Assembly (NCBI GenBank): GCA_018823745.1
Contig: JAHJHR010000007.1
Coordinates: 1 to 64,000 of the forward strand
Source of the DNA: Alphaproteobacteria bacterium
GTDB taxonomy: Bacteria; Pseudomonadota; Alphaproteobacteria; Oceanibaculales; Oceanibaculaceae
Length of the DNA stretch: 64,000 nucleotides
Reading direction: 5' to 3'
Position numbers and translations under genes: made by a program. How positions within the stretch are numbered: the first letter of the stretch is position 1; each line of letters begins with the position of its first letter. Shown here one piece after another: positions 16,489 through 24,987 of the stretch. The notes beneath the pieces were generated by a model. It saw nothing but the letters and a program-made list of their open reading frames with translations, made no database searches and was not told the origin of the DNA.

Positions 16489-17390
16489 AGCTCTATCTCC
16501 ATGCCATCCTCGGCGATGCGCCAGCCGGCGGCTTCTGCCACGCCGCGCTCCGGCGCGCCGTCGATCAGCACCGGGTTGGAATTATTGATATGGATGAAGA
16601 CGCGCTGGCCGATCCGCGCCGGGGCCAGACCGGCGATGGAACCCTGCGGGCCGTTCATCGAGAGATGGCCCATACGATGCGCCGTCTTCGGGCCGAGGCC
16701 GAGCCGGATCATCTCGTCATCCTCCCAGCAGGTGCCGTCGAACAGCAGCAGATCGGCCCCGTCCAGCTCTGCCAGCAACGCCTCGGTGACCAGGGCGCAG
16801 GACGGGATGTAATAGGCCCGCCGGCCGCCGCCCTCGATCAGCGCGCCGACCGTAGACTCACCCAGCCCACCAATCTCGACATCCTTGCCTTCCTGCCACA
16901 GCGGCACCTTGCCGGGCACGGCGAACAGCCGGAGGGTGAGGCCGGCAGCCGTTTCCACGCTCTCCTCCAGCGCCACGGTGCGGCGCGTCACAAAATCCGG
17001 GTTCAGGGCGGAGAAGATCGGGCTGGCGGCCAGGGCTTCCTGCGTGGCCTGCGTGCCGATCAGCTCAAAAGCCTGGCGCTCGCGCAGGGTCAGCAACCCG
17101 CCGACATGGTCGATATCGCCATTCAGCAGGCCGATGGCGGCAATCGGCGTGTGCCGGTCCGCGCCGCGCGGGTGCAGGGCCGGGTTATCGAGGATCTGCT
17201 GGCGAATGTCGGGAGACGCTCCCAGGACCAGCCATTTTTCCCCATCCAAGGAGAAGGCGGCGCTGGCCTGGCTGCGGGCACGGGCGCGCGGATCGCCGGC
17301 CCAGTAGAGGCGGCAGTTTGGACAGCGGCAATTCCATTGCGGAAAGCCGCCGCCGGCCGCCGCCCCCAGGATCAGTATGCGCATGGGCAC
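16485..17390 (-). CDS. pqqB: PQQ biosynthesis hydroxylase PqqB
   Basis: A 301-residue metallo-beta-lactamase-fold protein. The N-terminus MPMRILILGAAAGGGFPQWN and the C-R-C-P-N-C zinc site just after are diagnostic. LLNGDIDHVGGLLTLRE corresponds to the degenerate metal-binding loop. PqqB is an Fe(II) enzyme that hydroxylates the Tyr moiety of the PqqA-derived intermediate. Either of two methionines (residues 1 and 3) could be the start. It begins 26 bases after the pqqA stop and overlaps pqqC by 4 bases. Confidence 0.95.
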   Translation of the reverse strand: MPMRILILGAAAGGGFPQWNCRCPNCRLYWAGDPRARARSQASAAFSLDGEKWLVLGASPDIRQQILDNPALHPRGADRHTPIAAIGLLNGDIDHVGGLLTLRERQAFELIGTQATQEALAASPIFSALNPDFVTRRTVALEESVETAAGLTLRLFAVPGKVPLWQEGKDVEIGGLGESTVGALIEGGGRRAYYIPSCALVTEALLAELDGADLLLFDGTCWEDDEMIRLGLGPKTAHRMGHLSMNGPQGSIAGLAPARIGQRVFIHINNSNPVLIDGAPERGVAEAAGWRIAEDGMEIEL

Positions 17391-17416
17391 GCGTCAGGCG
17401 GCTTACGCCCGCCTGG

Positions 17417-17491
17417 TCAGAGCGTGGCCGAGAGGTAGCCGTTAATCTCCATGCCGATGCAGATTTCGACGATGCGCGGCTTCTTCCACAT
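17417..17491 (-). CDS. pqqA: PQQ precursor peptide PqqA
   Basis: A 24-residue peptide read from 17491 downward, beginning MWKKPRIVEICIGMEINGYL. E15 and Y19 (E-x3-Y) are the residues that are cross-linked and excised to become [10 protein letters not shown] lies 7 bases before the ATG. It is too short for ordinary gene callers. It is the first gene of the operon, and upstream the sequences TTGCAG and TACCTT, 16 bases apart (17549 down to 17522), could be its promoter. The higher demand for the peptide fits the gap before pqqB. Confidence 0.95.
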   Translation of the reverse strand: MWKKPRIVEICIGMEINGYLSATL

Positions 17492-17574
17492 GATCAGGCT
17501 CCTTTGTTGCGATGTGTTCTAAAGGTAGGCAACTGACGGGCATCTGCAATGTTCCACCGACAAAAAGCGTCACC

Positions 17575-17599
17575 GGAACGGAATGGCCGCAGCGGTGTT
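17575..17599 (+). promoter_or_regulatory. Possible EcfG-type promoter for topoisomerase IB
   Basis: GGAAC (17575-17579), 16 bases, then TGTT (17596-17599). The alphaproteobacterial general-stress promoter is GGAAC-N16/17-CGTT, so this matches except for the first base of the -10. It would start transcription about 30 bases before the ATG at 17628. A start at 17583 would fall inside the promoter. Chance occurrence in GC-rich DNA is possible. Confidence 0.35.
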
Positions 17600-17627
17600 T
17601 TCCCTTCCTCACCGCTTGCAGGACAGC

Positions 17628-18650
17628 ATGGCACAGGTCAGGGAAATCAGGGCGCAGGCACGGCGCGCCGGGCTGCGGCTGGTCACGCCGGAGCAATTGA
17701 CGCTGCGCCGCCAGCGCCAGGGGCGCGGCTTTGTCTATCGCGATGAAGATGGAACGCGCATTCAGGACAAGGCGCTGCTGGCGCGCATCCGGTCGCTTGC
17801 CATCCCTCCGGCCTACCGCGATGTGCGCGTGGCCTCCCTGGCGGATGCGCATATCCAGGCAATGGGCGAGGACGAAGCCGGCCGCATCCAGTATCGCTAC
17901 CATCCGGATTGGGATCTGGTGCGCGAGGAACGGAAAATCGAGCGACTGGCCACACTGGCACAGGCCCTGCCCCGCATCCGCCGCCGCATTCTGCGCGACC
18001 TGAAGCGCAAGGAGAATTGCCGCTACAAGGCGCTGGCCGCCGTGGTGATGGTGATCGACCGCAGCCATATCCGCATCGGCTGCGAGGATTACGTGCATTC
18101 CGGCCGCAGCCGGGGTGCCGCCACCCTGCTGAAGCGCAATCTGGAACTGGAGGGCGATTACCTCCGCCTCCGGTTCCATGGCAAGCGCCGCAAGCCGGTC
18201 GATTGCGCCCTCTATGCCCCGGCGCTGGCCAAAGTGATCCCGGATTTCCGCGATTTGCGGGGCAGCCGGCTGTTCCAGTATCGCGACGACCGGGGCCGGA
18301 TTCGGCCGGTCACCGCCGGCGACATCAATGCCTATCTGCGGGAGATCACCGGCGCACCGGTAACAGCGAAGGATTTCCGCACTCTGGCCGCCACCGCCGC
18401 CGCCGGGGAGCGGCTGGCCAGGATGGAACCGGCGGCGAGTGCGACAGCGCAGCGCCGCCAGATCGCCGCCGTGATGCGCGACGTGGCGGAGATGCTGGGC
18501 AACACCCCCGCTGTCGCCCGCAAAAGCTATGTCCATAGCCGGCTGATCGACGCCTTTTGCAAGGGCAAGCTGTCGGACCGGTTTCTGCGCGGCCAGCCGC
18601 CGGCGGGTCTCAGCCGGGCCGAGGCTGCGGTGGGCGATTTGTTCGCCTGA
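17628..18650 (+). CDS. DNA topoisomerase IB (poxvirus/eukaryote-like)
   Basis: A 340-residue enzyme that relaxes supercoils through a 3'-phosphotyrosyl intermediate. The N-terminal domain contains FVYRDEDGTRI and RIRSLAIPPAYRDV. The catalytic domain contains RKENCRYKALAAVVMVIDRS, GCEDY, KDFRTLAAT (with the catalytic Arg and the following helix) and NTPAVARKSYVHSRLID, whose Tyr is the nucleophile. Bacterial members are about 340 residues. I prefer the ATG at 17628, which has AGGA 5 bases upstream and family-like sequence immediately after it, over 17583. It is divergent from pqqA. Links to the general stress response are only suggested by the upstream site. Confidence 0.9.
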   Translation: MAQVREIRAQARRAGLRLVTPEQLTLRRQRQGRGFVYRDEDGTRIQDKALLARIRSLAIPPAYRDVRVASLADAHIQAMGEDEAGRIQYRYHPDWDLVREERKIERLATLAQALPRIRRRILRDLKRKENCRYKALAAVVMVIDRSHIRIGCEDYVHSGRSRGAATLLKRNLELEGDYLRLRFHGKRRKPVDCALYAPALAKVIPDFRDLRGSRLFQYRDDRGRIRPVTAGDINAYLREITGAPVTAKDFRTLAATAAAGERLARMEPAASATAQRRQIAAVMRDVAEMLGNTPAVARKSYVHSRLIDAFCKGKLSDRFLRGQPPAGLSRAEAAVGDLFA

Positions 18651-18848
18651 GACGATCGGCCCTTTCCGCCAATACATCCTGATTAATCAAGCCCGTCGCT
18701 GCGAATGACCCAGCGGCTAAATCCGCTATTGCGCCAAGGCCATAATATCCTTATTGGATGAGATTGATTCTTAGTATCAGTAATTCCAGAAAGAGCTAAT
18801 AGGCGCTTTCTGTCGGGGCTTTATTCGGGGTTTTAACAGGAGGGGAAG

Positions 18849-20996
18849 ATGACGATGCGGACCGCACGACCGGGGCTTCGCGGCGGGCTTTTGGGCAGCA
18901 CAGCGTTGCTGCTGTGCCTGGCACTGCCGGGGGCAGGCCTGGCGCAGGACAAGACCGACGAGAAAGCGGTTGAGCTGGACCCGGTGAAGATCGAGGCGCT
19001 GCGCAGCATCACCTCCTATGAGGCGACGGAGGGCTACGTCTCCTATTTCTCCGTGGCGGCGACCAAGACCGATACGCCGGCCATCGAGACGCCGCAGTCG
19101 ATTTCCACCATCGGCCGCCAGGAAATGGAAGACCGTGGCGCCAAGACGATGGCGGAGGCCGTGCGATATAGCCCGGGCGTGACCGTCGATAATTACGGCG
19201 TTGATCCGCGTGGTTATGATTCCATCACCATCCGCGGCTTCTATTCCTCGACCACCGGCTCGTTCCGCGACGGTCTGCGCATGGATGGCAACGCCTTTGC
19301 CGCCTATACGACGGAGACCTATGGCATCGAACGGATCGACATCATGCGCGGCCCCAGCGGCGCGCTCTACGGCCAGGCGGAAGCCGGCGGCGTCATCGAC
19401 CGCACGACCAAGCGCCCGACCGCCGATATGCGCCAGGAAATCAAGCTGGAGGCGGGAAGCTGGGATCATTTCCAGGGCGCCTTCGATCTGGGCGGCCAGG
19501 CGAATGAAGATGGCAGCCTGCTGTTCCGCCTGACCGGCGTGGCGCGCGAATCAGACACCGAGTTCGATTATAATGACGGCACATCGCAGAAGAATAACCG
19601 GCTGTTCATCGCCCCGGCGCTGACCTGGAAAGGTGATGACACCGAGATCACCTTCCTGGCCGACTACATGAAGGATGAGCGCTCGCCGCTGTTCAACACC
19701 TTCGGGAATGAGACGGTCGGGCGCACCAATGTGGTGTTCGGCGAGCCGGGCTTCGACAGGTTCAACCAGGAACAATTCTCGGTCGGCTACACCCTCGCCC
19801 ACCGCTTCGACGAGACCTTCACCTTCCGCCAGACCGCGCGGTATTTCGAGGTCGATGTCGATTACCAGACGGTCTCGGCAAACGGGCTGAGCGCCGATAA
19901 CCGCACGCTCAACCGCTATGTCTGGGCAGCCCCCGACAAGCTCAGCCAGGTCGCCATCGACAATCAGATGGAGGCACGCTTCGACTTTTCGGGCATGCGC
20001 CACACCATGCTGCTCGGCTTCGACTACAGCCGCAGCGTGGACGAATTCAGCTATTATAATGGTGCTGCAGCATCGCTGGACCTGCTCAACCCGGTCTATA
20101 CCGGGGCGGTACTGCCCGGCGCGCCTTATCTCTCGAACGAGCAGACGCTGACCCAGACCGGCATCTACCTGCAGGACCAGATCAAGCTGGACCAGTGGGT
20201 GCTGACGCTGGGCGGCCGCTACAGCTGGGTCGATATGGAGACCGACGATCTGCTGGTCAACACCACCCAGTCCTTCGAGGACAGCGCCTTTACCGGCCGT
20301 GTCGGCCTGACCTATCTGTTCGAGAATGGCCTGGCGCCCTATGCCAGCTTCATCCAGGGCTTCGTGCCGAAACAGGGCACCGATCTGTTCGGCAAGCCCT
20401 TCGAGCCGGAGGATTCGACGCAATATGAACTCGGCATCAAGTACCAGCCGACCGATTATAACGCGCTGTTCACGGCTTCGGTCTTCCATCTGACCAAGAC
20501 CAATGTGCAGACCCGCGATCCGGCCGACATCAACAACACGATCCAGACCGGCGAGATCGAGGTGCGCGGCATCGAGCTAGAGGCGAAGACCGGCCTGTTC
20601 ACCGGCCTCGACCTGACCGCCTCCTATGCCTTCATGGACCCCGAGGTGACGAAGAGCAATGACGGCAATGTCGGCCTGAGCCCGGTGCTGATACCGGAAC
20701 ACACGGCCTCGATCTGGGCGGTGTACAGCCTGCAGCAGCCGGAACTGCGCGGCCTGCGCTTCGGCGGTGGTGTGCGTTATGTCGGCAGTGCCTATAACGA
20801 CACGCTCAACACATCGACGAACCCGGATTATCTGCTGGTCGATGCGCTGATCGGCTATGCCGTCAACGAGAACATGACGCTGGAGCTGCGCGCCAGCAAT
20901 CTGCTCGACGAGGAATACACCACCACCTGCGCCTTCGGCTCCTGCTATTACGGGCCGGGCCGCTGGGTCACCGCGAACATGACCTATCGCTGGTAA
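18849..20996 (+). CDS. TonB-dependent siderophore receptor
   Basis: A 715-residue outer-membrane receptor. A signal peptide (GSTALLLCLALPGAGLAQ) ends near residue 33. The plug domain contains TPQSISTIGRQEMEDRGAKT, DSITIRGFY and RIDIMRGPSGALYGQ, the usual plug landmarks. The barrel ends with the FhuA/FpvA-type region GIELEAKTGLFTGLDLTASY, LRASNLLDEEYTTTC and a terminal W. It imports ferric siderophores with TonB-ExbB-ExbD energy. AGGAGG lies 8 bases before the ATG. The AT-rich upstream 100 bases probably hold an iron-regulated promoter, but no convincing Fur or Irr box was found. A strong terminator follows. Confidence 0.92.
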   Translation: MTMRTARPGLRGGLLGSTALLLCLALPGAGLAQDKTDEKAVELDPVKIEALRSITSYEATEGYVSYFSVAATKTDTPAIETPQSISTIGRQEMEDRGAKTMAEAVRYSPGVTVDNYGVDPRGYDSITIRGFYSSTTGSFRDGLRMDGNAFAAYTTETYGIERIDIMRGPSGALYGQAEAGGVIDRTTKRPTADMRQEIKLEAGSWDHFQGAFDLGGQANEDGSLLFRLTGVARESDTEFDYNDGTSQKNNRLFIAPALTWKGDDTEITFLADYMKDERSPLFNTFGNETVGRTNVVFGEPGFDRFNQEQFSVGYTLAHRFDETFTFRQTARYFEVDVDYQTVSANGLSADNRTLNRYVWAAPDKLSQVAIDNQMEARFDFSGMRHTMLLGFDYSRSVDEFSYYNGAAASLDLLNPVYTGAVLPGAPYLSNEQTLTQTGIYLQDQIKLDQWVLTLGGRYSWVDMETDDLLVNTTQSFEDSAFTGRVGLTYLFENGLAPYASFIQGFVPKQGTDLFGKPFEPEDSTQYELGIKYQPTDYNALFTASVFHLTKTNVQTRDPADINNTIQTGEIEVRGIELEAKTGLFTGLDLTASYAFMDPEVTKSNDGNVGLSPVLIPEHTASIWAVYSLQQPELRGLRFGGGVRYVGSAYNDTLNTSTNPDYLLVDALIGYAVNENMTLELRASNLLDEEYTTTCAFGSCYYGPGRWVTANMTYRW

Positions 20997-21017
20997 GGTC
21001 GACGCGGCAAGAGGATT

Positions 21018-21050
21018 GGGGCCGGTTCCGGGAACCGGCCCCTTTTCTTT
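21018..21050 (+). terminator. Rho-independent terminator after the TonB receptor gene
   Basis: GGGGCCGGTTCC (21018-21029) pairs perfectly with GGAACCGGCCCC (21031-21042) and is followed by TTTTCTTT. It lies 22 bases after the receptor stop and before the end of the convergent ridA gene, so it mainly serves the plus-strand transcript. Confidence 0.88.
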
Positions 21051-21065
21051 GCCTATGGAACCAGG

Positions 21066-21464
21066 TCAGGCTTTGTCTGGAATACGGGCGATGACCTTGA
21101 TCTCAAAATCGAACCCGGCCAGCCAGGTCACGCCGAGCGCGGTCCAGGTTGGATAGGGTGCCCGGGGGAAAACCTCGTTCTTCACAGGCAGGACGGTTTC
21201 AAACTGGTTTTCGGGATCGGTGTGGAAGCTGGTCACATCGATGACGTCATCGAAGCTGCAGCCACCCGCAGCCAGGGTTGCTTCCAGACGGGAGAAGGCC
21301 AGCCGGACCTGTGCGGCGAAATCCGGTTCTGGCGTCCCATCATCGCGGCTGCCGACCTGCCCGGAGACGAACAGCAGATCGCCCGAGCGGATCGCGGCGG
21401 AATAGCCATGTGCCTCATAAAGCGCATGACGGTTCGCGGGAAAAACAGCATCGCGGTGTGCCAT
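21066..21464 (-). CDS. RidA (YjgF/YER057c/UK114) family protein
   Basis: A 132-residue protein of the Rid superfamily: GYSAAIRSGDLLFVSGQVG, then LAFSRLEATLAAGGCSFDDVIDVTSFH, and a C-terminal PYPTWTALGVTWLAGFDFEI. Canonical RidA hydrolyses reactive enamines/imines and needs an Arg in the last segment (near P-A-R). Here that stretch reads YPTWTALG, so it belongs to one of the Rid subgroups without that Arg and may act on another substrate. AAGGA lies 7-8 bases before the ATG. It is divergent from a TetR-type gene that probably represses it. Confidence 0.85.
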   Translation of the reverse strand: MAHRDAVFPANRHALYEAHGYSAAIRSGDLLFVSGQVGSRDDGTPEPDFAAQVRLAFSRLEATLAAGGCSFDDVIDVTSFHTDPENQFETVLPVKNEVFPRAPYPTWTALGVTWLAGFDFEIKVIARIPDKA

Positions 21465-21573
21465 ATCATAATCCTTTCAAAGAGTTGAACCCCGGCTTCC
21501 GACATCTGGACGGAGACAAACGGGGCATGATGCCGGGCGCATGTCTTGACATGCGCTTCGTATCTGAAATAGT

Positions 21574-21612
21574 CACATACGCAACGCACGTCAACTCACA
21601 TACGATCCGTAT
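21574..21612. promoter_or_regulatory. Repeated CACATACG / CGTAT sites, probable TetR operator
   Basis: CACATACG occurs at 21574-21581 and again at 21597-21604, 23 bases apart, about two helical turns. The second copy runs into ATACG-ATC-CGTAT (21600-21612), a perfect 5-base-arm palindrome. A CGTAT also lies at 21559-21563, facing the first copy. The sites sit between the divergent ridA and tetR genes. Their -35 candidates (TTGACG at 21593 downward, TTGACA at 21546) flank the sites, so a bound TetR dimer could repress both. Confidence 0.6.
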
Positions 21613-21630
21613 TTGAATTTGAGGGTTATA

Positions 21631-22227
21631 ATGGCTCCCAGACGCCGGGCGGAAACCATGGAAGAAAACCGCGCGAAGCTGATCCAGGCGGCGCGCAAGG
21701 CCTTTGCCGCGAAAGGCTTCGCCGACTCCTCAATGGATGAGCTGACGGCGGATGCCGGTCTTACCCGAGGCGCGCTCTATCACAATTTCGGTGACAAGCG
21801 CGGGCTGCTCGCGGCCGTGGTGGAGCAGATCGACGGTGAAATGGCCAGCCGCGCGCAGGCGGCCGGGACCGGGGCCGGCAGCGACTGGGACGGGCTGCTG
21901 GCGGAAGGAACCGCCTATATCGAGATGGCGCTCGACCCCGAAATACGCCGGATCGTCCTGCTGGACGGGCCGGCCTTCCTGGGCGATCCGTCACAATGGC
22001 CGAGCCAGAATGCCTGTCTTCAGGTGACGAAGCAGACCGTTGCAAGGCTGATCGCGCAGGGCATCCTGAAACCCATTGATGTCGAAGCCGCAGCGCGCCT
22101 GCTCAATGGGGCTGCGCTGAATGCCGCCCTGTGGGTCGCCGCCAGCGAGGCACCGCAAGCGGTCCTGCCGAAGGCCATAGAAGCCTTCCAAATCCTCGTG
22201 ACGGGCCTGCTGGCGCACCCGGACTGA
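21631..22227 (+). CDS. TetR/AcrR family transcriptional regulator
   Basis: A 198-residue repressor. The N-terminal helix-turn-helix reads ARKAFAAKGFADSSMDELTADAGLTRGALYHNFGDKRGLL, a textbook TetR DNA-binding domain. The C-terminal part, with YIEMALDPEIRRIVLLDGPA, resembles the TetR_C ligand domain of regulators near Rid or efflux genes. The ATG at 21631 has GAGGG upstream; a TTG at 21613 would lie in the operator. It is divergent from ridA over about 165 bases. The ligand is unknown. Confidence 0.88.
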   Translation: MAPRRRAETMEENRAKLIQAARKAFAAKGFADSSMDELTADAGLTRGALYHNFGDKRGLLAAVVEQIDGEMASRAQAAGTGAGSDWDGLLAEGTAYIEMALDPEIRRIVLLDGPAFLGDPSQWPSQNACLQVTKQTVARLIAQGILKPIDVEAAARLLNGAALNAALWVAASEAPQAVLPKAIEAFQILVTGLLAHPD

Positions 22228-22234
22228 TCATCCG

Positions 22235-22939
22235 TCAGGAATCGATGAACACAACGCCTTTGCCGAAGATCGCCCGGATCGGCAGGCGGAAATGCTGTTC
22301 GCGCGCCTTCTTGCGCAGCCGGCTCAGGATGACATCGACCCGGTGGGTTTCCGGATGCTCGTCATATTCGAACAGCTGGTCGTGCAGGATTTCCTTCGCA
22401 TAGACCTGGCTGGGGTTGCGGTAGAGGATTTGCAGCAGGGCAAATTCCTGCGCTGTCAGCCTGAGTGCCTTGCCAGCCGGATCGATCAGGCAGGAGCCCG
22501 AGGCGTCGAGCGACCATTTCTGCGGCGGGGCCGTATCCAGGGCTGTGCCGTCCGAGGCGCCATCGCCCTGGATACGCGCCCACAGCTTGTCGATCTCCTC
22601 TGCCAGCCGGGCGAAATTGACCGGCTTCACCATGTAGATATCGGCGCCGAGGGTCAGGCCGCGCAGCCTTTCGGGCTGCCCGCCGCGCGCGCTGACCACA
22701 ATCAGGCCGAAGCCGGACATCTCGTTCAGATATTCGATGACGCTGAACCCGTCCTCGCCCGGCAGCCCCAGATCGACCAGCACGATATCCACCGCATTGC
22801 GGTGCAGCCGCTTCCAGAAATCCTCGGCGCTGGACGCCCCCCAGACATCGCTGCCACGGGATTTCAGGAAGAAGACCAGTTCCTCCCTGAGGTCGTCATT
22901 ATCTTCGATGAGGGCGATTCGGGGAGTCTGCGTCGTCAT
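22235..22939 (-). CDS. OmpR-family response regulator partnered with a 7TM-DISM kinase
   Basis: A 234-residue regulator with receiver residues E-D in ALIEDNDDLRE, the phospho-acceptor in VDIVLVDLGLPGEDG, and K in YMVKPVNF. The C-terminal winged helix includes LTAQEFALLQILYRNPSQV and ETHRVDVILSRLRKKA. The ATG at 22939 overlaps the kinase stop by one base (TGATG), and a GTG one codon earlier is also possible. It ends 7 bases from the end of the convergent tetR gene. It is probably the direct partner of the upstream kinase. Confidence 0.88.
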   Translation of the reverse strand: MTTQTPRIALIEDNDDLREELVFFLKSRGSDVWGASSAEDFWKRLHRNAVDIVLVDLGLPGEDGFSVIEYLNEMSGFGLIVVSARGGQPERLRGLTLGADIYMVKPVNFARLAEEIDKLWARIQGDGASDGTALDTAPPQKWSLDASGSCLIDPAGKALRLTAQEFALLQILYRNPSQVYAKEILHDQLFEYDEHPETHRVDVILSRLRKKAREQHFRLPIRAIFGKGVVFIDS

Positions 22940-24888
22940 CACTCGTCAGCCATGGTTGCGGGACGCTCGGGCAGGCGGAATTCGAAGCAACAGCCCTGCG
23001 GTGTGTTGGCGGCCAGGACGAGATCGCCGTCATGGGCCAGTGCAATCTGCCGGGCGACGAACAGGCCAAGCCCGGCACCGCGCCGGTAGACCCCACCGCT
23101 GTTGCCGGCCCGGCGGTAGCGTTCGAAAATATGCGCCACCTGATCCTCCGCGATACCACGGCCCTGATCGCGGATCGCGACGATGACCACACCCTCCCGC
23201 CTTGCCACATCAACATAGACGTTGCCCCGCTCCGAATATTTCATCGCATTGTCCAGAACGTTGGAAAACGCAATGCGCAGCAGCGCGCTATCGGCCTGGA
23301 GGATAACGGTCTCGCCCGCGGCCGGTCGACCCTCAAGGGTCAGCTGAAGCCGGTGGGAATCCGACATCTCCACCAATCCCGCCGCGGAGCGGATTTCGGC
23401 GATCAGATCGACCGGGCTGGTATCGAGATAGAGCGTCTCCGATGTCAGCCGGGCATCGGCCAGGCAATTATCGGTCATTTGCGACAGCCGGTCCGCCGCG
23501 CGCCGGATCTTGTCGTGGCGCTTTTCCACCTCGTCCCAGGCCGCCGGCTGAAGACGCAGATTCTGCAGCGCCGCCGAAATGACAGCCAGCGGCGTGCGGA
23601 ATTCATGCGACACCATGGCCATGAACTGGCGCTGGTTGAAGCTGGCTTCCCGCTCGACGCGCAACTCCCGCGCCATTTGCTGCTGCTCGGCGAGCATCCG
23701 GCGTTCATCCCTGATCCGGTTTACGATCAGAATCATCACCATCAGCATGATCGCCATCATCATGAACTGCCATTGCCCGAACAGCACGGGGCTGAAGCCG
23801 ATATATCCCTGCAGCATCAGTTCCTGCATCAGGCCGGTCGCCACGAGCACCACCGGCAGGATCACGATCGCGCCATCGGCGCTGAGCAGCCGCCGCAGAC
23901 GCAAGAGCCGGATGATCGCATGCACGGCCATGACACCAATTATCAGGCAGATGATAAACTGCAGGTTCTTGGCAAAAGCATATAATCCCAGCGGGATGGA
24001 GAATTGCAGCAACAGGCTTAGGCCGACCGCCACCAGGACCGCCCTGTAGAAACGGGGCGAATGCGACCGCAGGTTCAACACCTCGGCAGTCATCCAGAAA
24101 ACCGTGCTGTAGGTCAGCAAGGTCGTGACGCTGGTCAGGAAATGCTGCAGCGGGCCCCAGATATCGCCCAGGACCCAGGTCACATAGCCCTGGACACTGG
24201 CAATCCCCAGATAGACGACCGAAACGGAACTGATCGACCAGAGTGTCCGGCTGTTCAGATAGATGGCCAGCAACAGGGCAAGCGCGCTGGAGAAGACGGC
24301 CATGCCGAAATAGACACTCCAGAAGGAGGTTGTCCACGCCGCCTGGCCGAGAAACGCCGCCGGCTGCCAGAGTGTCGGCACCAGGATCACGGCGCTGGTG
24401 CTGCGCACCCGCAGGATGATCTCATAGCCTTCGCCCGCAGGACCAGGCGGGGCGAACGCATAGACCGGGAATCGATAGTCCAGATCATCGTCCGGCGCGC
24501 CCCAGCGGTCGCCGGCTTCGCGATGCTGCCAGGGGGCATCCCCGCCCAGCGTCCGGCTGTACAGCGTCAGCTCATCAAGATAGACCGGGCTGAGCTGCAT
24601 CCACAACGCATCGCCCTTGAACATATCCGCCGGCAGGGTGAAGCGCAGCCAGAAGGCCGAATCGGTATAGCCCTGCGAAAGGGCACGCCTGCGCGTCTCC
24701 AGGCTGCCCGCCGGCAGGGCCAGAAACTCGTCCAGACCAATCTGTGCGCCTGAATCCTCATACAGATCATAGGGCACATCCGCCCCCACCCTGTAGGGAG
24801 CGGCCTGGCCCTGCGAACAAAACAGCAGAAGACCGACCAGCAGAAAGCCGGCCAGCAGAAAGCCGGTTCGAGAGAAAAAGCCTGCCAT
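22939..24888 (-). CDS. 7TMR-DISM sensor histidine kinase
   Basis: A 649-residue kinase. A signal peptide/membrane start is followed by a periplasmic 7TMR-DISMED2 beta-domain of about residues 35-175 (YTDSAFWLRFTL, YLDELTLYS). Seven membrane segments follow between about 185 and 395, then a coiled coil, the H-box MVSHEFRTPLAVISAAL, and an ATPase domain with NVLDNAMKYSE, DQGRGI and RRGAGLGLFVARQI. DISM receptors are thought to sense carbohydrates or small ligands. The first residues are encoded over a 15-base tandem repeat (CCAGCAGAAAGCCGG on the plus strand, about 24836-24866), so the hydrophobic N-terminus may vary in length between strains. Confidence 0.88.
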   Translation of the reverse strand: MAGFFSRTGFLLAGFLLVGLLLFCSQGQAAPYRVGADVPYDLYEDSGAQIGLDEFLALPAGSLETRRRALSQGYTDSAFWLRFTLPADMFKGDALWMQLSPVYLDELTLYSRTLGGDAPWQHREAGDRWGAPDDDLDYRFPVYAFAPPGPAGEGYEIILRVRSTSAVILVPTLWQPAAFLGQAAWTTSFWSVYFGMAVFSSALALLLAIYLNSRTLWSISSVSVVYLGIASVQGYVTWVLGDIWGPLQHFLTSVTTLLTYSTVFWMTAEVLNLRSHSPRFYRAVLVAVGLSLLLQFSIPLGLYAFAKNLQFIICLIIGVMAVHAIIRLLRLRRLLSADGAIVILPVVLVATGLMQELMLQGYIGFSPVLFGQWQFMMMAIMLMVMILIVNRIRDERRMLAEQQQMARELRVEREASFNQRQFMAMVSHEFRTPLAVISAALQNLRLQPAAWDEVEKRHDKIRRAADRLSQMTDNCLADARLTSETLYLDTSPVDLIAEIRSAAGLVEMSDSHRLQLTLEGRPAAGETVILQADSALLRIAFSNVLDNAMKYSERGNVYVDVARREGVVIVAIRDQGRGIAEDQVAHIFERYRRAGNSGGVYRRGAGLGLFVARQIALAHDGDLVLAANTPQGCCFEFRLPERPATMADE

Positions 24889-24987
24889 CAGGATTTACCT
24901 GTCCCCGGACATGAAACCGCGACAGGGATCATCTAATGGCTTATCCCTCCCCAGGTCACAACCAAAACACACGCAGCAGGGCAATCC

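Noticed and set aside
18720-18848. Fur/Irr-type box before the TonB receptor
   Set aside because: The region is AT-rich and a regulated promoter is expected, but no stretch matches a known iron box well enough.
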